29,598 nt of DNA from an uncultured Lachnospiraceae bacterium. Lineage in GTDB: Bacteria > Bacillota > Clostridia > Lachnospirales > Lachnospiraceae. Below, piece after piece: positions 15,866 to 23,639 of the stretch; the first letter of the stretch is position 1, and each line of letters starts with the position of its first letter. Location of the stretch: NCBI GenBank assembly GCA_947177515.1, contig CAMWUU010000003.1:1-29598 (forward strand). Reading direction: 5' to 3'. The translations under genes were made by a program, and so were the position numbers. Under the pieces are notes generated by a model. It did no database searches and was not told where the DNA came from. It saw nothing but the letters and a program-made list of their open reading frames with translations.

Positions 15866-16516
15866 CTACCCTTCTTTTACTTTCTTCCACTCAAACACCA
15901 CAACAACCAGAAGAAGTGCCGCTGCAAGCAAAAATACCTTTCCTTCCCCATTTCCCGATGACATGGAAAAAAGATAGAAATTCCCCAGCTTTTCCTTTAA
16001 TGTAAAATTCACAATGTAATAGATCATTGCCACCATATAACCAACTGTCACATTCCCAGAAATTCCAGCTCCAGAAAAACCAAGTACACCCAGAAACAGC
16101 GCGGAGGCAAATGCCCCGAAAAAATGTTGTAAACCCACCGCACTTTCACAGGAACGCATAAAAAGAGTAAAACAAGCGATTATTGCTGCCAGCGTAAATA
16201 CACTGTACAAAAAACGCAATGCGCAGACTGCAAGGTAATTGGTCTGTTTTGAGCGGATTAGGTCACGAATGTTTTCATCCTGTTCCGGTAAAAAGACAGG
16301 TGTAAACAAAATTGCCCCCACAAGACATAAAAACATTTCAAGAGGCTGTGCTGCAAGTTTTGCATCGAGGGAGGAAGTTTCAAAAATCACGGGTGCCAAA
16401 AGTGCAATCCCAAGTGCTGCAGCCAGATGCGGCAAAAAATTATGCCGCAGGTTGATTTTTACGATTTTTAACAAAAAACCGAATTCCAATGTTTCTCCCC
16501 CTCCTCTTCTCTTCAT
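15866..16516 (-). CDS. ABC transporter permease subunit (small)
   Basis: This protein of up to 216 residues has about six hydrophobic segments (near 30-50, 60-80, 95-120, 130-150, 155-175 and 190-208). It ends in a charged tail and is typical of an ABC-2-type permease. The ATG at 16516 has GGTGAT just upstream but overlaps the previous permease gene by 77 bp. A TTG at 16489 (residue 10) with GGAGGGGG upstream would cut the overlap to 50 bp. With the larger permease and the ATPase it should form one exporter. The substrate is unknown; the two-component system upstream suggests a stress or peptide-antibiotic role. Confidence 0.75.
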   Translation of the reverse strand: MKRRGGGETLEFGFLLKIVKINLRHNFLPHLAAALGIALLAPVIFETSSLDAKLAAQPLEMFLCLVGAILFTPVFLPEQDENIRDLIRSKQTNYLAVCALRFLYSVFTLAAIIACFTLFMRSCESAVGLQHFFGAFASALFLGVLGFSGAGISGNVTVGYMVAMIYYIVNFTLKEKLGNFYLFSMSSGNGEGKVFLLAAALLLVVVVFEWKKVKEG

Positions 16517-17783
16517 AAATCACCGCAGTAAGCATTACAAGCAAAACAGCCAGCAATGTAAAAAAAACGCGGTTAAACAAAAAATTCCCATATAAACTCA
16601 TTAATATATCCCGTTTGTAAAGCGAATTATGCCGTATTATCAAACTGAATTTTCCTATTTCGCCAGACAGCCCCCCGCTAAATAGGCTGACAAACCACCA
16701 TGCACCCTGAAGCAGAATCGCAACTAATCCCGATGCAAACTCCGTGATCACCATCCCGATTGCCGTCACTGCCATAAGTGATGGAAGCATCCATATAAGT
16801 GCCTCTTTTGCAAAGGCAAACAAATCCATATCCATTCCCTGATAAAATCCCATCACCCTTGCCTGGCCAATGCCCGCCGTAATAATGATCGGAAGGAACA
16901 TTACCGAAACAAGTGCCATATAGCGTGCAAAGATAATCCTTGCCGAGGATGCACAGCGCGAATAGATCAGCGCTTCCATACGCGCTTTGCGGTCAAGCTG
17001 CATAAGCGACACTGCCACAAACACAGGCAGGATACCTAACATAACCCCGATATAATCGCAATAAAGTCTTGCATAACTGCCCGTAACCTTATCCTCTTTT
17101 GTAAGCTGTTCATACTCCTTTCGTGCCTCCTCATAAGTTTTTGGAACATTAGAAAAATTAGTAACTATATATTTGTCACTGTACCGGGATCCCCCTCCAA
17201 TCAGGTCATCCGCCGCGCGCATCAGCTCCCGGAAACGCTCGTAGGTCATACTTTCGGAGATATGATATTCCGGCAGGGAAGGGTCTTCGTCCCCCATATT
17301 CCCGGTCCCATCCACCACAAAGCTGTTATTATCAATTTCCCGGATGCCGTTTTCCCCACCAACCTCAAAACTGGTTTTATCACTCTTATCAAGATCATTC
17401 TCTTCCTTCCCCTCAAAACGATTCAGTTCTTCCTGCGTCATACCTGTAATCTCACAGATTATATCTGCCATTTTCTGACGATCCTTCTCTTTCAGACGTA
17501 CTTCCTTATAAAAGCCGATCGGATAGGCGACATAGCTATTTGACCGGTATTCCCATAATAAGTTTTCAGTAGCCCGCGGCATCAGGATTTCAGGTACCTC
17601 GCGTGCAACCATGCCATAACCAGATTCTCCTGGCTTCGGCTCGATTTCCGGTCCATTCACCTCCAAATAAAACTGCGTATAAAACATAGCAAACACGGCT
17701 GCCGCATACAGCAGGAAAGTAAGGGAACAAAGTACTTTCTTGCATTCCCTGATATAGAGGGCAAAAAAACTCCCGCCTTTCAT
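16440..17783 (-). CDS. ABC-2-type transporter permease with a large extracytoplasmic domain
   Basis: This 447-residue protein has one N-terminal membrane helix (about 18-37) and a large polar region (38-240) that should face outside. Five or more hydrophobic segments follow from 240 to 430. The start is an ATGA overlap with the stop of the ATPase gene, a sign of translational coupling. The polar loop is rich in acidic residues and contains no recognised catalytic motif. The layout of an N-terminal helix, a long loop and a permease core is shared with ABC-2-type exporters and bacitracin/lantibiotic-resistance permeases. It likely partners with both the ATPase and the smaller permease. Confidence 0.82.
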   Translation of the reverse strand: MKGGSFFALYIRECKKVLCSLTFLLYAAAVFAMFYTQFYLEVNGPEIEPKPGESGYGMVAREVPEILMPRATENLLWEYRSNSYVAYPIGFYKEVRLKEKDRQKMADIICEITGMTQEELNRFEGKEENDLDKSDKTSFEVGGENGIREIDNNSFVVDGTGNMGDEDPSLPEYHISESMTYERFRELMRAADDLIGGGSRYSDKYIVTNFSNVPKTYEEARKEYEQLTKEDKVTGSYARLYCDYIGVMLGILPVFVAVSLMQLDRKARMEALIYSRCASSARIIFARYMALVSVMFLPIIITAGIGQARVMGFYQGMDMDLFAFAKEALIWMLPSLMAVTAIGMVITEFASGLVAILLQGAWWFVSLFSGGLSGEIGKFSLIIRHNSLYKRDILMSLYGNFLFNRVFFTLLAVLLVMLTAVIYEEKRRGRNIGIRFFVKNRKNQPAA

Positions 17784-18745
17784 TCCTCTGCACCTCCCCC
17801 AAGTTCACATCCGTTGCGGTAAAGGCAATACATATATGCATCTTCTACATTCGGTTCTGCCACTTCTGCACCATTTAATGTTGGCATTTTATCCGAAATC
17901 AGACGAACAGTCGTAAACTCATTTTGTACCAGCATCCCTGTCACAATATAATCTTTTTTTACCTGCGCAAGAAATTTTTTATTGATGTTAATTGTAAATA
18001 CTTTTCCTTTTGCATCAGATAAAAGTCCAGAAACTGTCCCCTGCCATAAAATATGCCCCTCGTTCATAATTGCAATATCCTCGCAGGTTGCCTCAATATC
18101 CCCAACAATATGTGTGGAGAGAATAACAATGCGCTCTTCCGCCACCTCACATAAAAGATTGCGGAACCGGATACGCTCTTCCGGATCAAGCCCGGCAGTT
18201 GGCTCATCAACAATCAGAACCTTCGGGTTATGCAGCAGCGCCTGGGCAATACCAAGCCGTCGTTTCATCCCCCCCGAGAGTGCCCTCACCTTTTTCGTTT
18301 TATGTTCCGTGAGATTGACACGTTTTAAGAGCATTTCTTCCCGCTCTCTGCGCAGATTCCCATCCATTCCGGAAAGTATACCTAAGTAATCAAGACTTTC
18401 TTCCACCGTCATGGACGGATACATGGAAAAATCCTGCGGCAGATAACCGGTAATCCCGCGTATTTCCTTCGCCTGTTCTATCGGGATACCACAAACGGAA
18501 ATGGTGCCACTCTGTTTTTTGTGCAATGCCGCAAGCGTCTTCATCAGCGTGGTCTTACCCGCGCCGTTACGGCCAAGCAGACCGAACATCCCCTGCTGTA
18601 TTGTCAGGTTGATATCGGTGAGTGCCTGTTTCCTTCCATAATATTTGTTGACACCACTGATCCGTATTTGGTTCTGGCCAGCGCCTACTTTTCCTGCTAC
18701 CCCCTCTTTTTTAATCCCTGCATACTTGCCTGCTTCTACTTCCAT
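17780..18745 (-). CDS. ABC transporter ATP-binding protein
   Basis: This 321-residue ATPase drives the exporter formed by the two following permeases. The ATG at 18745 has AAAGGAT upstream. Walker A is GRNGAGKTT (58-66), the Q-loop lies in Y-L-P-Q-D, the signature is LSGGM (156-160), and Walker B VLIVDEPTAGLD (176-187) is followed by the switch histidine in S-T-H-I. A 26-residue N-terminal extension precedes the core. The sequence style is that of the BcrA/multidrug type. The 154-bp gap upstream, after the kinase gene, contains an A+T-rich stretch with no clear promoter. Control by the adjacent two-component system is inferred from location. Confidence 0.92.
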   Translation of the reverse strand: MEVEAGKYAGIKKEGVAGKVGAGQNQIRISGVNKYYGRKQALTDINLTIQQGMFGLLGRNGAGKTTLMKTLAALHKKQSGTISVCGIPIEQAKEIRGITGYLPQDFSMYPSMTVEESLDYLGILSGMDGNLRREREEMLLKRVNLTEHKTKKVRALSGGMKRRLGIAQALLHNPKVLIVDEPTAGLDPEERIRFRNLLCEVAEERIVILSTHIVGDIEATCEDIAIMNEGHILWQGTVSGLLSDAKGKVFTININKKFLAQVKKDYIVTGMLVQNEFTTVRLISDKMPTLNGAEVAEPNVEDAYMYCLYRNGCELGGGAEE

Positions 18746-18899
18746 TCTGATACCATCCTTTCTGCAACGTCGCAAAGCTTAATTGCGGACTTCTTTTCGT
18801 ATGGCCAAATGCCACTGTTCCCCGTTGCATTTATAGGATATCAGTTGGATTTCAACTTTTTCTCTACTTTTTATTTTTTTACAAACTTAATTTATTCCA

Positions 18900-20297
18900 T
18901 CACTCCTGCCTGTCCATTTTAAGGCAGTTTACCATTGCAGTCACCTTCCCGCCATGCGCGCCATCCCCGCTATCCCCGACATTCCCGACTTTTAATACTC
19001 CGCCGCATTTCTCACAAAGAATCCGGCAAATATAAAGTCCCATGCCAAAATGTGTTTTATCCGGCTCCCTCTCATCGCGAAAAAACGGTTCGGCGGCATT
19101 TTGCAGTGCTTCCCTGCGAAATCCTTTTCCATCATCAGAAACCACCAGAAAAAACTCCCCGCCCTCCACAAAACATTGTACAATAACACGACCCGCCGCA
19201 TAGCGCGCCGCATTAGAAACAAGGTTTTCATATATCTGGGATACCAGCTCCACATCAAAATACAGCGTTTCCTCCCCCCGCCAGTCTAACACAAATTCTT
19301 TCCCGGCACACAAAAGCTCTCCTGTCTGACCAAACTCCCATTTCATTTCCTCTGCCTCAATAAAAACCGGCTGAGGCACAATATCCCCCAGTTTCTGGAC
19401 TGAATTCATGGTTTTGGTATAATGTTCCAGGCGCACGATCTGGCTGCTCATCATCCCAAGCACACCCAGCAATTTTTCCTCCGTCACTTTCCCGCCCGGA
19501 ACATACTTTGCAAGGAAATCCACATAGCCCCGCAGCACGGTTAACGGCGTGCGAAGGTCATGGGAAAATGCAGCGTTCAGGCGTTTTCTTTCCTCAAGGG
19601 AACGCCAAAGTTCGCGGTTACTCTCATACAGAGCCAGGCGCATCTCATCAAATGCCCGGCACAGCATACCAAACTCATTTGGCTTGTTATATTCAAGCAT
19701 GAAATCAAGCTGATTGTCTGCAATCCGCCTAGAAGCATCCATTAGCAGATTAATTGGAATCTTTAATTCTTTATTATAAAATAAATTTCCTACCAAAAAG
19801 ACACTGAATAAAACCCAGATAATAATAGCCAGAAATTGGAAAATACTAAGAATTCTATAGATTGTTTCATATATTGTTGTATCTGGATTGTCGTTTCTTC
19901 CAATATAGTTTCGATATAATTGACCGTCTTCATCATACCAGTATTCTAAGCGATACTTAAACTCCGCATCCCCATCAACAATCCGCCACATGCACTCGTC
20001 CTGGAAATAATTTGTCATCTTACCAATTATAAAAGAACCCGCAAATGCCAATAAAAGACATAGAGGGACATATAGCCCGAAACGCCATTTAATCAGCGTA
20101 AAACGGTCGCGCAGCAACTTTCTGTTTTTATAAAGAGATCTAAATTTCCCGAATGAAAATTTTAACTCCCGGAATGAAAATTTTAATTTCTGTTCCGGGA
20201 AATTAAGTTTTTCACAAGAAACACCCATATCCCCTTTTTTATCCACATCCCCGGCTTTCTTATCCACAATTTTTTTGCGTTTTCTTTCCCATCCCAC
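18900..20297 (-). CDS. Sensor histidine kinase
   Basis: This protein has 465 residues if the GTG at 20297 is used; an ATG at 20228 (residue 24) with GGGGAT just before it is an alternative. Membrane helices at about 72-93 and 148-172 flank a short outside loop (94-147). A HAMP-like segment (173-225) leads to the H-box A-A-F-S-H-D-L-R-T-P-L, with phospho-acceptor His246. The N-box NLVSNAARY (358-366), G1-box S-D-D-G-K-G-F (387-393) and G2-box H-F-G-M-G-L-Y (416-422) complete the ATPase domain. The loop is too small for a large sensor domain, so sensing may be within the membrane or through the ABC exporter. The cytoplasmic N-terminus contains a heptad repeat. Its partner regulator ends 31 bp upstream. 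Confidence 0.92.
   Translation of the reverse strand: MGWERKRKKIVDKKAGDVDKKGDMGVSCEKLNFPEQKLKFSFRELKFSFGKFRSLYKNRKLLRDRFTLIKWRFGLYVPLCLLLAFAGSFIIGKMTNYFQDECMWRIVDGDAEFKYRLEYWYDEDGQLYRNYIGRNDNPDTTIYETIYRILSIFQFLAIIIWVLFSVFLVGNLFYNKELKIPINLLMDASRRIADNQLDFMLEYNKPNEFGMLCRAFDEMRLALYESNRELWRSLEERKRLNAAFSHDLRTPLTVLRGYVDFLAKYVPGGKVTEEKLLGVLGMMSSQIVRLEHYTKTMNSVQKLGDIVPQPVFIEAEEMKWEFGQTGELLCAGKEFVLDWRGEETLYFDVELVSQIYENLVSNAARYAAGRVIVQCFVEGGEFFLVVSDDGKGFRREALQNAAEPFFRDEREPDKTHFGMGLYICRILCEKCGGVLKVGNVGDSGDGAHGGKVTAMVNCLKMDRQE
20145..20207 (-). repeat. Three tandem 7-residue repeats in the kinase N-terminus
   Basis: Residues 31-51 read as LNFPEQK, LKFSFRE, LKFSFGK. The last two units are also a near-exact 21-bp DNA repeat: GAATGAAAATTTTAA occurs at 20151-20165 and 20172-20186. 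The units alternate hydrophobic and basic residues just before the first membrane helix. Confidence 0.8.
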
Positions 20298-20328
20298 TCC
20301 CCTGCACCCGCCTTTCCATCCTTTTTGT

Positions 20329-21018
20329 CTACTTTATGCCCCTATCAGATTGTATCCATTTATAGCCCATTCCCCACACCGTCCCAAGATGGTATTCCTC
20401 CTTGTGTACGGCAAGTTTTGCCCGGATGCGCCGGACATGTTCCGCTATCACTGTGCTATCCCCTTCCGCATCATATCCCCAGATCTTCTCATAAATTCTT
20501 TCCTTATCAAATACCTGTCCGCAGTTTAAAGACAACAGCTCGATAATTTGAAATTCCTTTTTTGCAAAATCAATTTCCTCACCATCCACCGTAACCGTTT
20601 TCGCAGAATAATCAATAGCCAGGTGCCCAAAAAACTTCACATTTTTATGCACCTCACCCCGATGATCCCTGCGGATATGCGCTGCTACCCTAGCCCCAAG
20701 CTCGTCGATGGAAAACGGCTTTATAATATAATCGTCCCCACCCGCAGCAAAACCCTCGATCTTGTCACTGTCCTCAATGCGCGCGGTAAGAAACAGGATT
20801 GGACAGGAAACATAATCGCGCACCTGCCTGCATACAGAAAGCCCATCACCATCCGGCATATTTACATCAAGCAGAACCATATCTGGATCCTTCTTCATAT
20901 TTTCCACTGCTTCCCTGCCATTTTTCGCCGTTATTACCTCATAACCGTTTATTTCAAAATAGTCCTTTAACAAACTGAGCACATCTGGCTCATCGTCGGC
21001 CACTAAAATTTTATACAT
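20329..21018 (-). CDS. OmpR-family response regulator
   Basis: This 229-residue regulator has a receiver domain (1-118) with acidic residues D8 and D9, phospho-acceptor Asp51 in V-L-L-D-V-N-M-P, Thr78 in L-T-A-R and Lys100 in K-P-F-S. A winged-helix DNA-binding domain (about 130-225) follows, with F-D-K-E-R-I-Y-E-K-I-W-G and the closing wing G-T-V-W-G-M-G-Y-K-W. It is the first gene of the set and would be phosphorylated by the adjacent kinase. The likely target is its own promoter, where two 10-bp direct repeats lie (21071-21091), and through it the ABC exporter genes downstream. Confidence 0.94.
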   Translation of the reverse strand: MYKILVADDEPDVLSLLKDYFEINGYEVITAKNGREAVENMKKDPDMVLLDVNMPDGDGLSVCRQVRDYVSCPILFLTARIEDSDKIEGFAAGGDDYIIKPFSIDELGARVAAHIRRDHRGEVHKNVKFFGHLAIDYSAKTVTVDGEEIDFAKKEFQIIELLSLNCGQVFDKERIYEKIWGYDAEGDSTVIAEHVRRIRAKLAVHKEEYHLGTVWGMGYKWIQSDRGIK

Positions 21019-21058
21019 ACTAACACTTCCATTCCTCTTCTTTCTTTTGATCCCTTCT

Positions 21059-21091
21059 ATAATATCCCGATTTTATCAACTTTTTATCAAC
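21059..21091 (-). promoter_or_regulatory. Tandem response-regulator-like site and promoter of the two-component operon
   Basis: TTTTATCAAC occurs at 21071-21080 and again at 21082-21091, an exact 10-bp direct repeat with an 11-bp period. On the minus strand it reads GTTGATAAAA twice and is followed by a TATTAT -10 box (21059-21064). No good -35 box is present at normal spacing, as expected if a regulator dimer takes its place. OmpR-family regulators typically bind direct repeats with 10-11 bp periodicity. Confidence 0.65.
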
Positions 21092-21105
21092 AAAACGAAA
21101 TTCTC

Positions 21106-21627
21106 CTACCAACCAGCCAGCACTACACTTGCTGCCAGGCCAGAGAGAGTCGCAAGCAGGGCACCGGGCAGTGTCCAACGGGTTTTGTTTACTTTTGCCG
21201 CCATATAATAGACTGAGAGGGTATAAAAAATAGTTTCCGTACACGACATGGATATGGATGCAATACGCCCAATCAGGGAATCCGTACCATATTTCTGATA
21301 TATATCAAGCAAAAGTCCTGTTGCAGCCGAAGAGGAAAACATTTTGACAACCGAGAGGGGGATCAGTTCCACCGGGAAATGTAAAAGTTCCGCCGCAGGC
21401 TGTAAAATTTTTCCAACTGCATCCAAGGCACCTGAGGCACGCAAAATCCCCACCCCCATCATCAGCCCTACCAGAGTCGGCAGGATGGATACAACCGTGG
21501 AGAGTCCTTTCTTTGCACCTTTTACAAATTCATCGTACACGTGAACCTTCATCAACAGACCAAAACCGATAATATAAAAAAACAAAAGAGGCATAATATA
21601 ATCGGACAGATAAACCAGAAACCCCAT
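21106..21627 (-). CDS. spmB: Spore maturation protein B
   Basis: This 173-residue membrane protein matches SpmB: P-T-L-V-G-L-M-M-G-V-G-I-L-R-A-S-G-A-L-D near 50-69, I-P-L-S-V-V-K-M-F-S-S-S-A-A-T-G near 89-104, and C-T-E-T-I-F-Y-T-L-S-V-Y-Y near 128-140. It belongs to the nucleoside-recognition (Gate) transporter-like family and helps dehydrate the spore core. ATG at 21627 follows GCGGGGG. Several hydrophobic helices are visible. SpmB normally works with SpmA, encoded directly upstream; no spmA is found in the 515 bp before the next gene, which is on the other strand. The gene marks the organism as an endospore former or its descendant. Confidence 0.88.
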   Translation of the reverse strand: MGFLVYLSDYIMPLLFFYIIGFGLLMKVHVYDEFVKGAKKGLSTVVSILPTLVGLMMGVGILRASGALDAVGKILQPAAELLHFPVELIPLSVVKMFSSSAATGLLLDIYQKYGTDSLIGRIASISMSCTETIFYTLSVYYMAAKVNKTRWTLPGALLATLSGLAASVVLAGW

Positions 21628-21946
21628 AACTTCCCCCGCGCAGGCATGTTCTCATTTATGGATATGTTTATGCGCCTCAATTTATGAAAACAATTTCTTT
21701 AATCTATTCCTGTCCTTTAGCGCCTCCAAAATCCTTCCCTTCCCCAAATACTAGTCTGACCGTCATTTCCATCCTTTTTCCTTCGTCCTAAAGCCCCAAT
21801 ATCATGAAACCTTCCCAGCCCCCTCCCACACTTTCTGACAAATAGCGAAAAATCCCTTTCCGTTCCCATTCATATTTACAGATTAATTATATGACAAAAC
21901 AGATCAAACCGCAATAAGGTTTCACCCCCCTCCCATATTTTTTTAA
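21628..21946. other. Intergenic region upstream of spmB, no gene seen
   Basis: No credible reading frame, RNA gene or repeat is visible in this stretch. It must hold the spmB promoter on the minus strand, but I see no clear sigma-A boxes; a sporulation sigma-factor promoter near 21660-21690 is possible and not provable by eye. Confidence 0.5.
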
Positions 21947-21975
21947 TTGCAATCTTGCCCCATCTCTGTTATACT
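21947..21975 (+). promoter_or_regulatory. Sigma-A promoter for the PIN/NYN-like gene
   Basis: TTGCAA (21947-21952), a 17-bp spacer and TATACT (21970-21975) predict a start at A21982, 161 nt before the coding start. Confidence 0.75.
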
Positions 21976-21983
21976 ATCCCCAT

Positions 21984-22112
21984 CCGGTGCCATATTTCAC
22001 TGGTCTTTCGGTTTGAGCGCCACACGGAACGGCCAGCATACTATATGATTATATTGTTAAAATGGAACATGGCCGTGGGCATTTAGGGAGAATAAAAAGC
22101 ACTCCCGCCACG
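21984..22112 (+). ncRNA. Structured 5' leader of the PIN/NYN-like gene (candidate cis-regulatory RNA)
   Basis: Three pairings can be drawn. CCGGTG (21984-21989) pairs with CACTGG (21998-22003) through one G-U pair. ACGGCCA (22029-22035) pairs with TGGCCGT (22070-22076). A two-part stem is formed by CGTGG (22074-22078) with CCACG (22108-22112) and GGGAG (22086-22090) with CTCCC (22102-22106). The second and third share bases 22074-22076, so they exclude each other, as in switches. I do not recognise it as a known riboswitch class. Confidence 0.4.
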
Positions 22113-22142
22113 ATTGCAGGCACGGCAGAATGAGAGAAAATT

Positions 22143-23621
22143 ATGGCAACCAAGAAAATTTATTTAGTTGATACGGAAAATGTCGGCTCAACCTGGAAAG
22201 ATCTGCTTCCAATCAAGATGGGGGCGGATCAGATTCTCCTGTTTTTTACGGAGAATTCACCCTATGTATCCTACTTGGATCTCCAGCTTATCCTTCAGTT
22301 TCCCGACCGCTTTGAGATGATCAAATGCAACCCTGGAAAAAATGGACTTGACTTCCAGTTGGTCAGCTACCTGGGCTATCTGCTGAAAACTGCTTCAAAA
22401 TCAAATTATGTAATCGTTTCAAACGACAATGGTTTTGATGCAGTGGTGAAATTCTGGCAGGAACGCGGCATGTCCGTATCCAGGATGAATGTCCATCATG
22501 TTTTGCGGCAGGATATCGCACGGGCGAAAGAAAACTCCGCTCCCACAAAGTCAAAACAGGAACCCCTCCCGCAAAAGCAGGAGCACACAGCACAGACCGC
22601 CCAAAAATCCACAGTGAAACGCGGGCGCAAACCTGCCCAGCCACTTTCTGTATCCTCAGCGGGAAATTCTTTCAATGCTGTAGAAAAAATGCAGGAAAAT
22701 CCAGTCAGCTTTGACCTGACAGATATTACAAATATATCAAAGCACCCGGACAAAGTACCAGAAAACCCCGCCAGCGATTTTGTACCTGATAATCCGAAAA
22801 ATGCTGTAGCAGAGATTAATAATACAGCGGGGGAAATGACGGACGGCAAAGACCAAATACCAGAAAGAAGTTTGACGGAACATATCAATCCTGTTGAAAA
22901 TTCCCATATTATGGAAACTTTGGATGGCAAAACCGATTCCTGCATTTCGGAAAATGTCGAAATAACAGCGGAACCAGAAACCGCAAAAGCAAAGGCGGCA
23001 CTAGGCATCATAGAAAATGTTAATCCTCTGGCAGGTACCGATACTACGGCAGATTCCGGTACTTTGGAAAAGATCAGTCCGTTATCGGATTCCGATCAGG
23101 CGGATACCAGTATTTTGGCGGGGCACAAAAAATTATCGAATTCGGGCAAAAACGGACAGGATGCGCCTTCGCAGGATGGGGAAACGGGAATGACTGCCGC
23201 AAAACCTGGCACAAAAAGAAAATCGGTCAAAACAACCAGAACGTCAGCGCCTAAAAAATCACCACAGGCGGAGGGTGAACCCATGGAAGGTGGCGCAACA
23301 GTGCAGGTAAAAAAGCGCAAAAGGGCTTCCGGCAAGGCACTTGCCCTGCCGGTTGAGCCGGTCTTTCCAGATACGGAAAATATAGAACTTGATTTTTCCA
23401 ATCTGACCGTTTCCGAAAAGGCGGCTCTCCTACGCAAGTACCTCCCGAAAGAATTTTGCGAAAACCAGGAATCCTTTGAGATTGTTTCTGACATTATGTT
23501 TGGACATGACACAACAAACCATCATCAACTCCATCTGGCCTTTGTTAAGAGCTTCGGAGATGAGATAGGAACCCAGATTTACAAGGCGTTCCGCCCACAT
23601 TTAGCGGAATTCCGCGCATAA
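22143..23621 (+). CDS. PIN/NYN-like nuclease-domain protein with long disordered linker
   Basis: This 492-residue protein has an N-terminal PIN/NYN-like domain (1-125). Acidic positions fit such a metal-dependent RNase core: Asp10 and Glu12 in L-V-D-T-E-N-V, Asp70 in K-N-G-L-D-F, and Asp95 and Asp99 in S-N-D-N-G-F-D. Residues about 130-410 are low-complexity, rich in Ser, Thr, Pro, Lys and Glu, with basic K-R-G-R-K-P-type patches that may bind nucleic acid. Residues 418-492 form a compact helical C-terminal domain (L-T-V-S-E-K-A-A-L-L-R-K-Y-L). The ribosome binding site is weak (GAGAG). The gene is monocistronic and converges on the ABC-F gene with 18 bp between. Its target RNA is unknown. 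Confidence 0.78.
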   Translation: MATKKIYLVDTENVGSTWKDLLPIKMGADQILLFFTENSPYVSYLDLQLILQFPDRFEMIKCNPGKNGLDFQLVSYLGYLLKTASKSNYVIVSNDNGFDAVVKFWQERGMSVSRMNVHHVLRQDIARAKENSAPTKSKQEPLPQKQEHTAQTAQKSTVKRGRKPAQPLSVSSAGNSFNAVEKMQENPVSFDLTDITNISKHPDKVPENPASDFVPDNPKNAVAEINNTAGEMTDGKDQIPERSLTEHINPVENSHIMETLDGKTDSCISENVEITAEPETAKAKAALGIIENVNPLAGTDTTADSGTLEKISPLSDSDQADTSILAGHKKLSNSGKNGQDAPSQDGETGMTAAKPGTKRKSVKTTRTSAPKKSPQAEGEPMEGGATVQVKKRKRASGKALALPVEPVFPDTENIELDFSNLTVSEKAALLRKYLPKEFCENQESFEIVSDIMFGHDTTNHHQLHLAFVKSFGDEIGTQIYKAFRPHLAEFRA

Positions 23622-23639
23622 TAACAATATGGCACCGGA

